Source of the DNA: Cytophagales bacterium
Lineage (GTDB): Bacteria > Bacteroidota > Bacteroidia > Cytophagales > Cyclobacteriaceae
NCBI GenBank assembly: GCA_022360055.1
Contig: JAKSDO010000152.1
Coordinates: 1 to 64,000, forward strand
DNA length: 64,000 bases
Direction: 5' to 3'
The notes beneath the pieces were generated by a model, which worked only from the letters and a program-made list of their open reading frames with translations, did no database searches and had not been told where the DNA came from. Positions 54,031 to 61,911 of this stretch are shown one piece after another; the first letter of the stretch is position 1, and every line of letters begins with the position of its first letter. Position numbers and translations under genes: made by a program.

Positions 54031-55035
54031 TTATAACTCTACCCAGTTTCCGGTTCTTTCTGATTCAAATATGGCTTCTATTGCAGCAACATTACCCAGT
54101 GCGTTTTCCAATGATACCGGAACCTCCCCGTCCCTTAATATCGCATTGGAAAATTCTTCTCCCTGAACGGTGTATTGATCGCAAACATCAAACGATATTT
54201 CTTCTTTGTCCAGGCCATATAAATCTCCACCATCAATAAACAGTTTACACTTCCTGTCGTTTGGCGCATTAAAAGGAATATCGACCTCTATCTTTTTTTG
54301 TTCGCCGTAAAAAATCATGCTTTGATGAGGTACAAGCTGCGTACTTACGGTAAAATTACACTGGCCCGAAGGAAAGTCTAACAATACGGATGCCAGCCGG
54401 TCGATCTTTAATTCAGGGTCCCGATCTACCAGCGCCAGTACTTTTTGGGGCTCCTCGCCTAAAATAAAACGTGCTATATGAACCGGATAACAACCAATAT
54501 CCCACATTGCTCCTCCACCGTAATCAAATATATTTCTGATATTTTCGGGATCGGTTTTGTAATAACTAAAGAATCCGTGTATTGCCCGCAGTTTGCCAAG
54601 TTCTCCGCGATTAATCCTGGCTGCCACATCGATCCACTGAGGATGTGTACGGACCATAAACGCCTCACCTACCTTTACGTTTTTAGCATCTCTCAAAATC
54701 ATTAATTCACGTATTTCATGACTTTTCAGCGTAAGGGGTTTTTCACACAAAACATGTTTTCCATGTTGGATGGCTTCTTTGGTCCATTCATAATGTAGGT
54801 GATTAGGCAATGGATTGTAAATGGCTTCAACTTCCGGATCACTGATCAATGCATTATAACTGTCATAATATTTTGGGATTCCCAGGGTTTTGGCGACTTT
54901 TCGGGCTTTTATTTTATCTCTTGATGCTATGCCAATTATTTCCATATGCGCTCCTTTTTGCATAGCAGGGACAACTTTTTCGATTCCGATTTTGGCTGTA
55001 CTCAGAACCCCCCACTTTACTTTTGCTTTGCCCAT
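54031..55035 (-). CDS. Gfo/Idh/MocA-family NAD(P)-dependent oxidoreductase
   Basis: 334 residues from ATG 55035; a TTG seven codons earlier is less likely. The Rossmann start 'KWGVLSTAKIGIEKVVPAMQ' (G-x-x-x-x-x-K-I-G) and 'AIYNPLPNHLHYEWTKEAIQHGKHVLCEKPL' (E-K-P signature) are clear. The C-terminal domain follows ('GGGAMWDIGCYPVHIARFIL', cited in part). The family oxidises or reduces sugar alcohols and related compounds; this one resembles xylose/glucose-fructose dehydrogenase types, so the exact substrate is open. It is divergent from the DUF6973 gene (82-base gap). Confidence 0.93.
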   Translation of the reverse strand: MGKAKVKWGVLSTAKIGIEKVVPAMQKGAHMEIIGIASRDKIKARKVAKTLGIPKYYDSYNALISDPEVEAIYNPLPNHLHYEWTKEAIQHGKHVLCEKPLTLKSHEIRELMILRDAKNVKVGEAFMVRTHPQWIDVAARINRGELGKLRAIHGFFSYYKTDPENIRNIFDYGGGAMWDIGCYPVHIARFILGEEPQKVLALVDRDPELKIDRLASVLLDFPSGQCNFTVSTQLVPHQSMIFYGEQKKIEVDIPFNAPNDRKCKLFIDGGDLYGLDKEEISFDVCDQYTVQGEEFSNAILRDGEVPVSLENALGNVAAIEAIFESERTGNWVEL

Positions 55036-55117
55036 TTTTTTAATTGTTATTTGCAACTTATGTTAGAATCAATAAATATACTAATTCTACAAACATCGAT
55101 TTACACTTTGATTTGCT

Positions 55118-56149
55118 TTGAAAACAATTCTTAAAACCACTATTTTTTTCTTTATCCTGTTTCTGATTTTCTATTTCAGTGCCAATTACGTATTAAAAAA
55201 ATTATCGGGACGGATAATTTCAGAGCTGCAACCCCGGCTCGAGCAACAGGGAATTATCATCCGAAATTTTGATTATTCGAATGTACATCTCACTTCATAC
55301 AACTCCTGTACATTAAAAAAGGTCGATCTGGATTTTTATCTAAATAGAAATCTTTACGGAAAAGAAAGTTTTAGCGCCCGATTCAATGCGGAATCCATAT
55401 CTCTGCGGTTTGCAGATTTCGAAAATCCTTCTTTTTTCTTCACTTTTGAGGATTTCAGGATATTTGTAGCGCCTGAAGAAACATCCGACAAAAGACCTTT
55501 TGGCAAATTGGACAATGGATACTTAAAAACCAGAATCCCTCTTTATCTGAAAAATCCGGAAGAATCGGCAAGAGAAATACTTAATGAAGTCAGGAAACTA
55601 TTCAGGGAGAACAAAACCCCAATCGATTTGGAGATTGATGTAGATGCTTTATTGGGGATAGACAGCAGGGAGGTAAAAGTCGGTCTATTTACACAAAGAG
55701 AAGGTGATATTACTTATTTGAAATTTGAAGATGACGATATTTACGAAGCAGCCAAAGCGTTTGAAATAGATCTTGCTGAAAAAGAAGCCGAAATAATTGC
55801 CAATTACCCGAGTAAAGTTCCGGCGATGATTAAAATAACAAGAGATGCAAAACGTCTTTCCAAACTGGAAAAAGATATCGATCCTTCGTTCCCGGAAGAT
55901 GCATTTCGGCATATTTTCTGGAGCTATCATCTCTCCCGGGAATTCGGGCCGGAACTTGCAAAAGAAATCAGTGATGCTCATGAAACTATTCCGGGAAATA
56001 CGGCTGAAGAACGGCACATGGACTATCATAACAACGCCATTGGAATACAATTGGCACAACAAAAAATGTCCTTAGAAGAACTTAAGCACCAGGTATTGAA
56101 TTCCAGGGAGATCATTAGAAATCCCGAAGAAATTCGTCGGAACAGATAA
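55118..56149 (+). CDS. Membrane-anchored protein with C-terminal DUF6973 domain
   Basis: 343 residues. A membrane segment at the N-terminus ('IFFFILFLIFYFSANYVL') is followed by a beta-rich region (~30-230) of unknown fold and a helical C-terminal domain (~260-343) with 'EDAFRHIFWSYHLSREFGPELAK', 'SDAHE' and 'MDYHNNAIGIQLA', the pattern of DUF6973 (family members have D-A-x-R-H and D-x-H-N conserved). No activity is established. The start is TTG at 55118, as a stop (55109-55111) is just upstream and no ATG precedes the membrane segment. Confidence 0.8.
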   Translation: MKTILKTTIFFFILFLIFYFSANYVLKKLSGRIISELQPRLEQQGIIIRNFDYSNVHLTSYNSCTLKKVDLDFYLNRNLYGKESFSARFNAESISLRFADFENPSFFFTFEDFRIFVAPEETSDKRPFGKLDNGYLKTRIPLYLKNPEESAREILNEVRKLFRENKTPIDLEIDVDALLGIDSREVKVGLFTQREGDITYLKFEDDDIYEAAKAFEIDLAEKEAEIIANYPSKVPAMIKITRDAKRLSKLEKDIDPSFPEDAFRHIFWSYHLSREFGPELAKEISDAHETIPGNTAEERHMDYHNNAIGIQLAQQKMSLEELKHQVLNSREIIRNPEEIRRNR

Positions 56150-56234
56150 ATCTCAGCAAAAGCATCCGGCATAAAATATATGGATCTCCGGAACTTTTCA
56201 AGATCAATAACGTTTCTAATTAAGAACTCGAAAT

Positions 56235-56519
56235 ATGAATTTTTCAAACACAACTAAAAAGCTGATCACATTTGCCTTTGCAGGAGTCATCGCTGCGGGA
56301 AGTTTCTCGCCTCCTGTAACTTTTGGAAGGGATGTAAACGGAGCTGTCGCAATTGAAAATAAAGATAGCACGAATGTCAAAAATCAAGTAAAACAGGTAA
56401 AAGCAAGCTCCAAAGGAAAGGAGGCAAAGTCGAAATCAAATGCGCACCTAACCTACAACTTTTTATATTATTTGGTCGCCAAATTCCTGGAAACGAATCC
56501 TCTTTCAAGGCCCAAATAA
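56235..56519 (+). CDS. Small secreted or periplasmic protein, unknown
   Basis: 94 residues. A signal peptide over ~1-31 ('LITFAFAGVIAAGSFSPPVTFG') leads to a Lys/Ser-rich, polar middle and a short hydrophobic C-terminal stretch ('HLTYNFLYYLVAKFLETNPLSRPK', cited in part). No known family was recognised. It sits between the DUF6973 gene (85 bases before) and the HisA-like gene (opposite strand, two bases after). Confidence 0.6.
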   Translation: MNFSNTTKKLITFAFAGVIAAGSFSPPVTFGRDVNGAVAIENKDSTNVKNQVKQVKASSKGKEAKSKSNAHLTYNFLYYLVAKFLETNPLSRPK

Positions 56520-56521
56520 TT

Positions 56522-57244
56522 CTATCTGGAAAATTCTCTGAGCTCTTCAACTTTAATTTTTCCCTCATACAAGGCACGCCCCACAATTACACCGTAGAGG
56601 CCCATATCGCGCAACTTTTTTATATCCTCTATCGATCTTACTCCCCCGCTGGCAGCTATGCTCATGTTTGGAAATTCGCTTACTAGATTTTTATAAAGCT
56701 CAAAATTTGGCCCTTCCAGTACGCCGTCACGATTCATGTCGGTCACCTTTAAATACTTGAGCCCACGCATATGAAAATACTCGATATGTTCGTAAACGTC
56801 AATATCAGCCTTTCTGGCATATGCTTTATAAATCAATTTACCATCCGCAACATTAGCCATAAGAGAAAGTTTCTCTCTTCCATACGACATAATCCAGGAA
56901 GCAAAAAGTTCATTGTTATTTACTGCAACACTTGAAGCGGTGAAATAATTAGCTCCGTACTCCAAAACTTTGTTGATATCTCCGTCGGTACGAATGCCCC
57001 CCATAAAATCTATTTTGAGATCGGAATGATTGGCAATTGCCTCAAGCGTATCATAGTTTCGGGGTGTTTCATTCTTTACCCCATCCAGATCCAAAAAGTG
57101 CACTACTTCCACGCCATTATCTTCCAGCAATTTAGCGGCATCGATCAGGTTGAAATCATACTTGAGCTGATCGGTAAAATCACCTTTTTTTAAAAGTACT
57201 ACCTGGCCTTTAGAAATCGATAATGACGGAATAACCTTAAACAT
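56522..57244 (-). CDS. HisA/HisF-related TIM-barrel protein, catalytic Asp residues replaced
   Basis: 240 residues with the TIM-barrel and phosphate-binding loops of HisA ('FMGGIRTDGDINKV', 'AASGGVRSIEDI', 'GVIVGRALYEG', 'VTDMNRDGVLEG'). True HisA enzymes have Asp in the first strand (P-A-x-D) and Asp in the 'S-L-D' strand; here they are 'IPSLSI' and 'LSLMANV', so both catalytic acids are changed. It probably does not do the Amadori isomerisation of histidine synthesis. It is alone, with no his operon genes next to it. A paralogue with another sugar-phosphate substrate is most likely. Confidence 0.85.
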   Translation of the reverse strand: MFKVIPSLSISKGQVVLLKKGDFTDQLKYDFNLIDAAKLLEDNGVEVVHFLDLDGVKNETPRNYDTLEAIANHSDLKIDFMGGIRTDGDINKVLEYGANYFTASSVAVNNNELFASWIMSYGREKLSLMANVADGKLIYKAYARKADIDVYEHIEYFHMRGLKYLKVTDMNRDGVLEGPNFELYKNLVSEFPNMSIAASGGVRSIEDIKKLRDMGLYGVIVGRALYEGKIKVEELREFSR

Positions 57245-57334
57245 TTCGCAGTTTTATATGAAACTTTAATAATAGAAAAAAAAAAAAACTTTGGAAATTT
57301 TAGGCCATTAAAATTAAAGGGTGCCCTCAGAGTT

Positions 57335-58024
57335 TTACGTAAGTAATTTAAAGCCCTCTCCATGCACGGTCAATATCTTCAGGCTATCATCACCTTTGAG
57401 TAGCTTTCTCAGTTTTGTAATGTAAACATCCATGCTCCGCGCATTAAAATAGGAATCGTCCCCCCATACCTTTTTGAGCGCCACACTTCTTTCAAGTGTT
57501 TGGTTTTTGTTTTGTACCAGGAGTTTCAACAATCCTGTTTCTTTGGTCGTCAGTTTGGTAATTGCCCCGCCTTCTTCAAGCTGTCGTTTGCGGGTATCAA
57601 ATACAAATTTACCAATATTAAATATTGTTGGGTCTTCTTCCCTCTTATTGTTGTTTTTTACTCTTCGCATTACCGCCTGAATCCGCAACAGCAATTCTTC
57701 CATGCTAAATGGTTTGGTCATGTAATCATCCGCACCGATCTTCAAACCTTTAATCGTATCTTCTTTCATAGATTTGGCCGTGAGAAAGATAATTGGTATT
57801 TCTTTATCATCCTGTCTTATCTCCAGTGCGAGCGTAAAGCCATCCTTTCTGGGCATCATAATATCTAAGATGCACAAATCAAAACCTTCTCTTTTATACG
57901 CCTTATGACCTTCCACTCCATCCTGGCACAACGTGGTATCAAATCCCTTTAATCCCAGATATTCGGAAAGTATCTGGCCTAAATTCGGATCATCTTCAAC
58001 AATTAAAACTTTCAATTTATCCAT
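57335..58024 (-). CDS. OmpR-family response regulator
   Basis: 229 residues from ATG 58024. A receiver domain with the phospho-Asp D54 in 'FDLCILDIMMPRKDG', the acidic pair at 11-12, Thr ('FLTAK') and Lys ('YMTKPF'), and a winged-helix DNA-binding domain ('TKLTTKETGLLKLLVQNKN', 'DVYITKLRKLL', 'VHGEGFKL'). It pairs with the kinase gene upstream: the start overlaps the kinase stop by eight bases. Similar pairs in Bacteroides are called RprX/RprY; the name is likely but not sure. Confidence 0.93.
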   Translation of the reverse strand: MDKLKVLIVEDDPNLGQILSEYLGLKGFDTTLCQDGVEGHKAYKREGFDLCILDIMMPRKDGFTLALEIRQDDKEIPIIFLTAKSMKEDTIKGLKIGADDYMTKPFSMEELLLRIQAVMRRVKNNNKREEDPTIFNIGKFVFDTRKRQLEEGGAITKLTTKETGLLKLLVQNKNQTLERSVALKKVWGDDSYFNARSMDVYITKLRKLLKGDDSLKILTVHGEGFKLLT

Positions 58025-59633
58025 TTTGAGGTAAGTAAATTTCAAATGTGCTCCCTTTCGTCACATCACTTTTCACACCTATGGTTCCTCCAAGCGCATC
58101 AAGCATGGTTCGTACGTAGGTTAATCCCAGTCCAAATCCCTTCACATCGTGAATATTTCCCGTAGGTTCACGATAAAACTTCTCGAATATCCGGTTGAGA
58201 ACTTCTTTGGACATACCTATACCCTTGTCTGTGATCCGGAGGACAATACCTCCATTTTTGTTCTCCGTTGCTATGGTGATTTCCGGTTTATCGCGACTAT
58301 ACTTATTCGCATTATCCAATAGATTGTAAATTATGTTGGTGAGATGCACCTCATCTGCCACCACCTCCTTGCTGGAGGCAACTAATTGTTTGTTAATCAC
58401 ACCCGCTCTTTTTTCTATTTGGATATTTATGTTTTCCAGCGCTCTTTCGATGACATGGTGCAGGTCAAGTCTTTCCAATTTCAATTTAAAATCTTTCTTT
58501 TCCAAAGTCGCCATCTGAAGTACTTTTTCAACTTGCAGCCCAAGACGTTTATTTTCTGCTTGAATGATGGAAATATACCGCTTTAAAAATGTTTCATTTT
58601 TCTTGACCTCTTCATCTTGCAGAGCCTCGCACGCCAGGGAAACCGTAGATATTGGTGTCTTAAACTCATGCGTCATGTTGTTGATGAAGTCATTTTTGAT
58701 CTCTGAGATTTTTTTCTGTGTCAAGATGGTGTAGAGCGCATAGCCAAATATTCCTATGATCACAAGAACCAGCAAAATGGAAGAGGCAAGAGAAAACCAT
58801 ATTTTCCCGATGAGAAAGGTCTGCTGGTCCGGGAAAAATACAGTTAAGTAATTTCCTGTCGGAATAATATCCCTTGTAAAAAGATCTGTTCGAAATTCTG
58901 AGTTAAGCACTTCTTCTTGGTTTTCCGACGTATTGGTCAACACAATTCTCTTTTCCGAGCCGTCGATCACTCCATAATCAAAATCGATATCTATACCTTG
59001 ATTTTGTAGTGAAGATTGAAGCAGATGTTGAAGTTGATTTTTATCAATTCGATTTTCAAGTTTTCGCTCTTTGGAAAATAATTCGTTGAGTACAACTGTG
59101 ACCATTTCCTGCTTTTCTTCCACCTTCTTAATGTTTCTTTCCGTAGAAGTATCAAATCTGATCACAGAATCTATATTGGCTTTGAAACGCTTTATTTCAA
59201 TACTCATATCTTCGTCTATCCATGCCCCTTCACTGCTTTTAAAAGGCTGATCTGTTTCAATATCTACGATCAGACGTTCCTGGTCACCGGCAATACTATC
59301 CGGCGCAAAGTAAAATTTTTTCACATCCTCCTCTTTCAGGAGAAATCCCTTTTCCGCGCGCTCCCTTCTCTTTTTGCTGATAAATGTAATGCTATCAAGG
59401 CCAATCCAGTTTTTCCCCTCCTGCGAATAGTGAAGTTTATTTGCGGCCGTGTATACAATTTCTTGCCGCTCGAGCTGATCAGATGTTGTATTTAAAGCAT
59501 CCTGAACTCCCTTTTTAAACCGGTCCTCACTTACATTAATAGCATTATTGATCCAATACATCTGGAAACTTATCAGGCCGGTTAACGTAATGACCATCAA
59601 TACTATAATCCACTTCAATGTATTTTGTGTCAT
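58017..59633 (-). CDS. Membrane sensor histidine kinase (RprX-like)
   Basis: 538 residues. Two membrane helices (~11-29 and ~285-305) flank a ~255-residue periplasmic sensor without a known domain. The kinase core has the H-box 'NNMTHEFKTPISTVSLACEAL', 'YNLLDNANKYS', 'GIGMSKEVLNRIFEKFYR' and 'GFGLGLTYVRTML'. It likely phosphorylates the response regulator encoded downstream (eight-base overlap). The -7 box TAATTTTG ends five bases before its ATG, so its message may be nearly leaderless. Confidence 0.93.
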   Translation of the reverse strand: MTQNTLKWIIVLMVITLTGLISFQMYWINNAINVSEDRFKKGVQDALNTTSDQLERQEIVYTAANKLHYSQEGKNWIGLDSITFISKKRRERAEKGFLLKEEDVKKFYFAPDSIAGDQERLIVDIETDQPFKSSEGAWIDEDMSIEIKRFKANIDSVIRFDTSTERNIKKVEEKQEMVTVVLNELFSKERKLENRIDKNQLQHLLQSSLQNQGIDIDFDYGVIDGSEKRIVLTNTSENQEEVLNSEFRTDLFTRDIIPTGNYLTVFFPDQQTFLIGKIWFSLASSILLVLVIIGIFGYALYTILTQKKISEIKNDFINNMTHEFKTPISTVSLACEALQDEEVKKNETFLKRYISIIQAENKRLGLQVEKVLQMATLEKKDFKLKLERLDLHHVIERALENINIQIEKRAGVINKQLVASSKEVVADEVHLTNIIYNLLDNANKYSRDKPEITIATENKNGGIVLRITDKGIGMSKEVLNRIFEKFYREPTGNIHDVKGFGLGLTYVRTMLDALGGTIGVKSDVTKGSTFEIYLPQNG

Positions 59634-59638
59634 ACCTT

Positions 59639-59646
59639 CAAAATTA
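59639..59646 (-). promoter_or_regulatory. Candidate -7 box of the kinase operon (TAATTTTG)
   Basis: On the minus strand TAATTTTG matches TAnnTTTG but is only five bases from the ATG at 59633. A TTG at -33 is not clear. If used, the transcript would start at or next to the start codon. Confidence 0.45.
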
Positions 59647-60038
59647 CGTCAAATTAGCCTAATTGATCCATTTTTAACATTTTTTAACATTCATTAACCA
59701 AATCACTTTCTGATGGCCCCATTGAATAATTCAACTTTGAAGGAATCAAAACACACCGCATGACGATGCGCTTTTATGCACAAACGTGATTTTAAAGCAT
59801 AGTCCGATACCACCCGGTCGGAATTGTTTTCCAAATCAGGACGATGGATAATTCAACCCTGGTTAAAATGGGGAAGTCGTTGTAAGGATTATGTATATTA
59901 GGGAGCGAGATTTGCAGGGAAGAATTACCGGGTTTCGATGGAGAATATGATCATGAAATTGATCCGCCCGGCAGGGAGAAAGGCATTTGCATACCTCAGA
60001 TCAGCCTAAAGAAAAATCGCTTACCGGAAAAATATTAA
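59647..60038. other. Non-coding stretch before lysA
   Basis: About 390 bases between divergent genes. One short frame, 59938-60009 (+), would code for 23 residues, M-E-N-M-I-M-K-L-I-R-P-A-G-R-K, then A-F-A-Y-L-R-S-A. It is basic and membrane-compatible but has no homologue I know. Two small hairpins are visible (CGCAT/ATGCG with TTTT near 59759, TCCG..ACC/GGT..CGGA near 59803). No known RNA class was recognised. Confidence 0.4.
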
Positions 60039-60068
60039 TTGAATAATTAAGGCAGAATACTAACTTTG
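60039..60068 (+). promoter_or_regulatory. Promoter of lysA
   Basis: TTG (60039-60041), 19-base spacer, TAACTTTG (60061-60068): one of the best matches to the Bacteroidota consensus in the window. The transcript would begin near 60073. Confidence 0.7.
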
Positions 60069-60083
60069 CAAAAATTCTTAAAT

Positions 60084-60111
60084 GGAAGGTAAACAGCCTT
60101 CCTTTTTTTTT
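60084..60111 (+). terminator. Terminator-like hairpin in the lysA leader (possible attenuator)
   Basis: GGAAGG (60084-60089) pairs with CCTTCC (60097-60102) around a seven-base loop, followed directly by nine T (60103-60111). It lies between the promoter and the ATG at 60131, about ten bases after the expected transcript start. It could end transcripts early, or end a short RNA coming from upstream. Confidence 0.6.
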
Positions 60112-60130
60112 GAAGTAATCATCGATTAAT

Positions 60131-61363
60131 ATGGAAATTGTAAACGACAGGTACACAGTTCAGGGCTTAGATTTGCTGGATGTTGTGAAAGAGTTTGGCG
60201 ACCCTCTTTATGTTTATGATGCGGCCAAGATCGGTCAACAGATCGAATATATGAAAGCTGCGTTCCCGGGCATGAAGTTGAAAATCAAATACGCCTGCAA
60301 ATCGTTGACAAATATTTCTATTCTTAAGCTGGTAAGGGCAAAGGGAGCCGAACTGGATACAGTATCCATACAAGAGGTTCGGCTCGGGTTAAAGGCCGGG
60401 TATAAACCGAAGGAGATTCTCTTTACGCCAAACTGTGTCTCATTCCATGAAATCAAGGAAGCGGTGAAACTGGGAGTCATGATCAACATAGATAATATCT
60501 CAATCCTGGAACAATTCGGACATGAGTACCACGATGCGGTACCGGTTTGTATCCGCTTGAATCCGCATATTATGGCAGGAGGAAATAAAAAAATATCTAC
60601 AGGTCATGTTGACTCTAAGTTTGGAATATCAATTTTTCAGTTGAGACACCTCCACAGGGTAATTCAAACAAACAACATAAAAGTAGTGGGGCTTCACATG
60701 CATTCCGGCTCAGATATTTTGGACGCCGAAGTATTTTTGCGTGGAGCTGAAGTATTGTTTGATGCCGCGCTTGATTTCCCGGACCTGCAATTCATTGATT
60801 TTGGCAGTGGTTTCAAGGTTGCATATCGCGAAGGCGATGTTACTACGGATCTCAAGGACCTCGGGATGAAGCTGTCCAAGGCATTCAAAGAATTTTGCAG
60901 AGAGTATGGTAGAAAACTGGAAATCTGGTTTGAGCCGGGAAAATATATCGTAAGCGAAGCCGGCTACTTTTTGGTCCGTACCAATGTAATTAAGACAACT
61001 CCGGCCACGGTTTTTGTTGGGGTTGAATCCGGATTGAATCATTTAGTCAGACCCATGATGTATGATTCGTATCATGATATGGTAAACATTAGTAACATCA
61101 ACGGCACAAAAAGGATCTACACCATTGTCGGTTATATCTGCGAAACCGATACATTTGGATTAGATCGTAAACTCAGTGAAGTGCATGAAGGAGACATCAT
61201 TGCTATCAAGAACGCCGGGGCTTATGGATTTATGATGTCCTCAAACTATAATTCGAGGTTCAGACCGGCTGAAGTTCTGATAATCAACGGTAACGCGCGA
61301 TTAATAAGGAAACGGGAAACAATGGATGACATCTTCAGAAACCAGGTGGAAATAGACATCTGA
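60131..61363 (+). CDS. lysA: Diaminopimelate decarboxylase
   Basis: 410 residues. Fold type III PLP enzyme: the PLP-lysine is K57 in 'IKYACKSLTN', 'GLHMHSGSDI' and 'FIDFGSGF' bind phosphate, 'WFEPGKYIVSEAG' and 'ICETDTFGLDR' (C-E-x-x-D, substrate-binding) complete the site. It makes lysine from meso-diaminopimelate, balancing wall synthesis and lysine. The leader holds a terminator-like hairpin, so lysine- or translation-linked control is possible. A weak hairpin follows the stop. Confidence 0.93.
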   Translation: MEIVNDRYTVQGLDLLDVVKEFGDPLYVYDAAKIGQQIEYMKAAFPGMKLKIKYACKSLTNISILKLVRAKGAELDTVSIQEVRLGLKAGYKPKEILFTPNCVSFHEIKEAVKLGVMINIDNISILEQFGHEYHDAVPVCIRLNPHIMAGGNKKISTGHVDSKFGISIFQLRHLHRVIQTNNIKVVGLHMHSGSDILDAEVFLRGAEVLFDAALDFPDLQFIDFGSGFKVAYREGDVTTDLKDLGMKLSKAFKEFCREYGRKLEIWFEPGKYIVSEAGYFLVRTNVIKTTPATVFVGVESGLNHLVRPMMYDSYHDMVNISNINGTKRIYTIVGYICETDTFGLDRKLSEVHEGDIIAIKNAGAYGFMMSSNYNSRFRPAEVLIINGNARLIRKRETMDDIFRNQVEIDI

Positions 61364-61390
61364 CAGGAGGCTGTTTGAAAAGCCTCTGTC
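61362..61390 (+). terminator. Hairpin after lysA (weak terminator)
   Basis: GACA plus GAGGCT pairs with AGCCTC plus TGTC (4+6 pairs, one bulged G), loop GTTTGAAA. No T-run follows, so factor-dependent end or mRNA stability is as likely as intrinsic termination. Confidence 0.4.
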
Positions 61391-61441
61391 TTATCTCAGC
61401 GCTCGTTGTGATTTGTCGTATCGGATAGGTTCGCGAATTTG

Positions 61442-61473
61442 CCGGACTCGGTCCGGAAACACCCGGACCATGA
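61442..61473. other. Overlapping palindromes CCGGAC/GTCCGG/CCGGAC
   Basis: A perfect 15-base palindrome-like hairpin, CCGGAC-TCG-GTCCGG (61442-61456), is followed by a further CCGGAC copy (about 61466-61471) that could pair with the same GTCCGG. The two hairpins exclude each other. The spot lies in the spacer between lysA and the CutA-like gene; no role is known. Confidence 0.5.
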
Positions 61474-61532
61474 AAGTAGAACGGACGCAAAAAGAACCCG
61501 ATGTCCTCCACCCTTCAAGACAGCTTCTTTTA

Positions 61533-61850
61533 TTATACTTTTGCGGTCTCGCTGATCAGTTTATTGGCCTGCTCCCAATTCATATCCACAATAGGGACAG
61601 AATACAACAGAGGCATATTCTCCGGATATTTTTTTCGGAGCTTTCTATCGATCTGAGGGAATAGAAGCGCTTTTGTCTTACCCATAACCATGGTATTTTG
61701 AAATGTTTCGAAAACACCTTTTTTCAAACGCTCCCGAACGGTTACTTTTTCCAGTATCACCGCATCTAAAATGAGCTTTTGCTCCATCAGAAAATCAGCA
61801 ACCTCGATTGCCTGTTTTTCCTGATTTGCAATAACGTGTAGTAATATCAT
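61533..61850 (-). CDS. Small protein, CutA-like fold probable
   Basis: 105 residues, soluble. Length and strand-helix layout fit CutA1-type divalent-ion tolerance proteins: 'MILLHVIANQEKQAIEVADFLMEQKLI' (partial; CutA: strand, then 'A..IA..L.E..L'), a central 'TKALLFPQIDRKLRKKYPEN' and 'LLYSVPIVDMNWEQANKL' ('P.I...W...N..Y..W' in CutA). Similarity is by pattern only, and metal-tolerance evidence for the family is itself weak. The gene stands before the AraC regulator's end, transcribed in the same direction. Confidence 0.5.
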   Translation of the reverse strand: MILLHVIANQEKQAIEVADFLMEQKLILDAVILEKVTVRERLKKGVFETFQNTMVMGKTKALLFPQIDRKLRKKYPENMPLLYSVPIVDMNWEQANKLISETAKV

Positions 61851-61911
61851 TGGCTAATAACTTGATAACAGGTTTAAAAGAATAAATTTCATGGTTTCCC
61901 GAACAGTTTTT

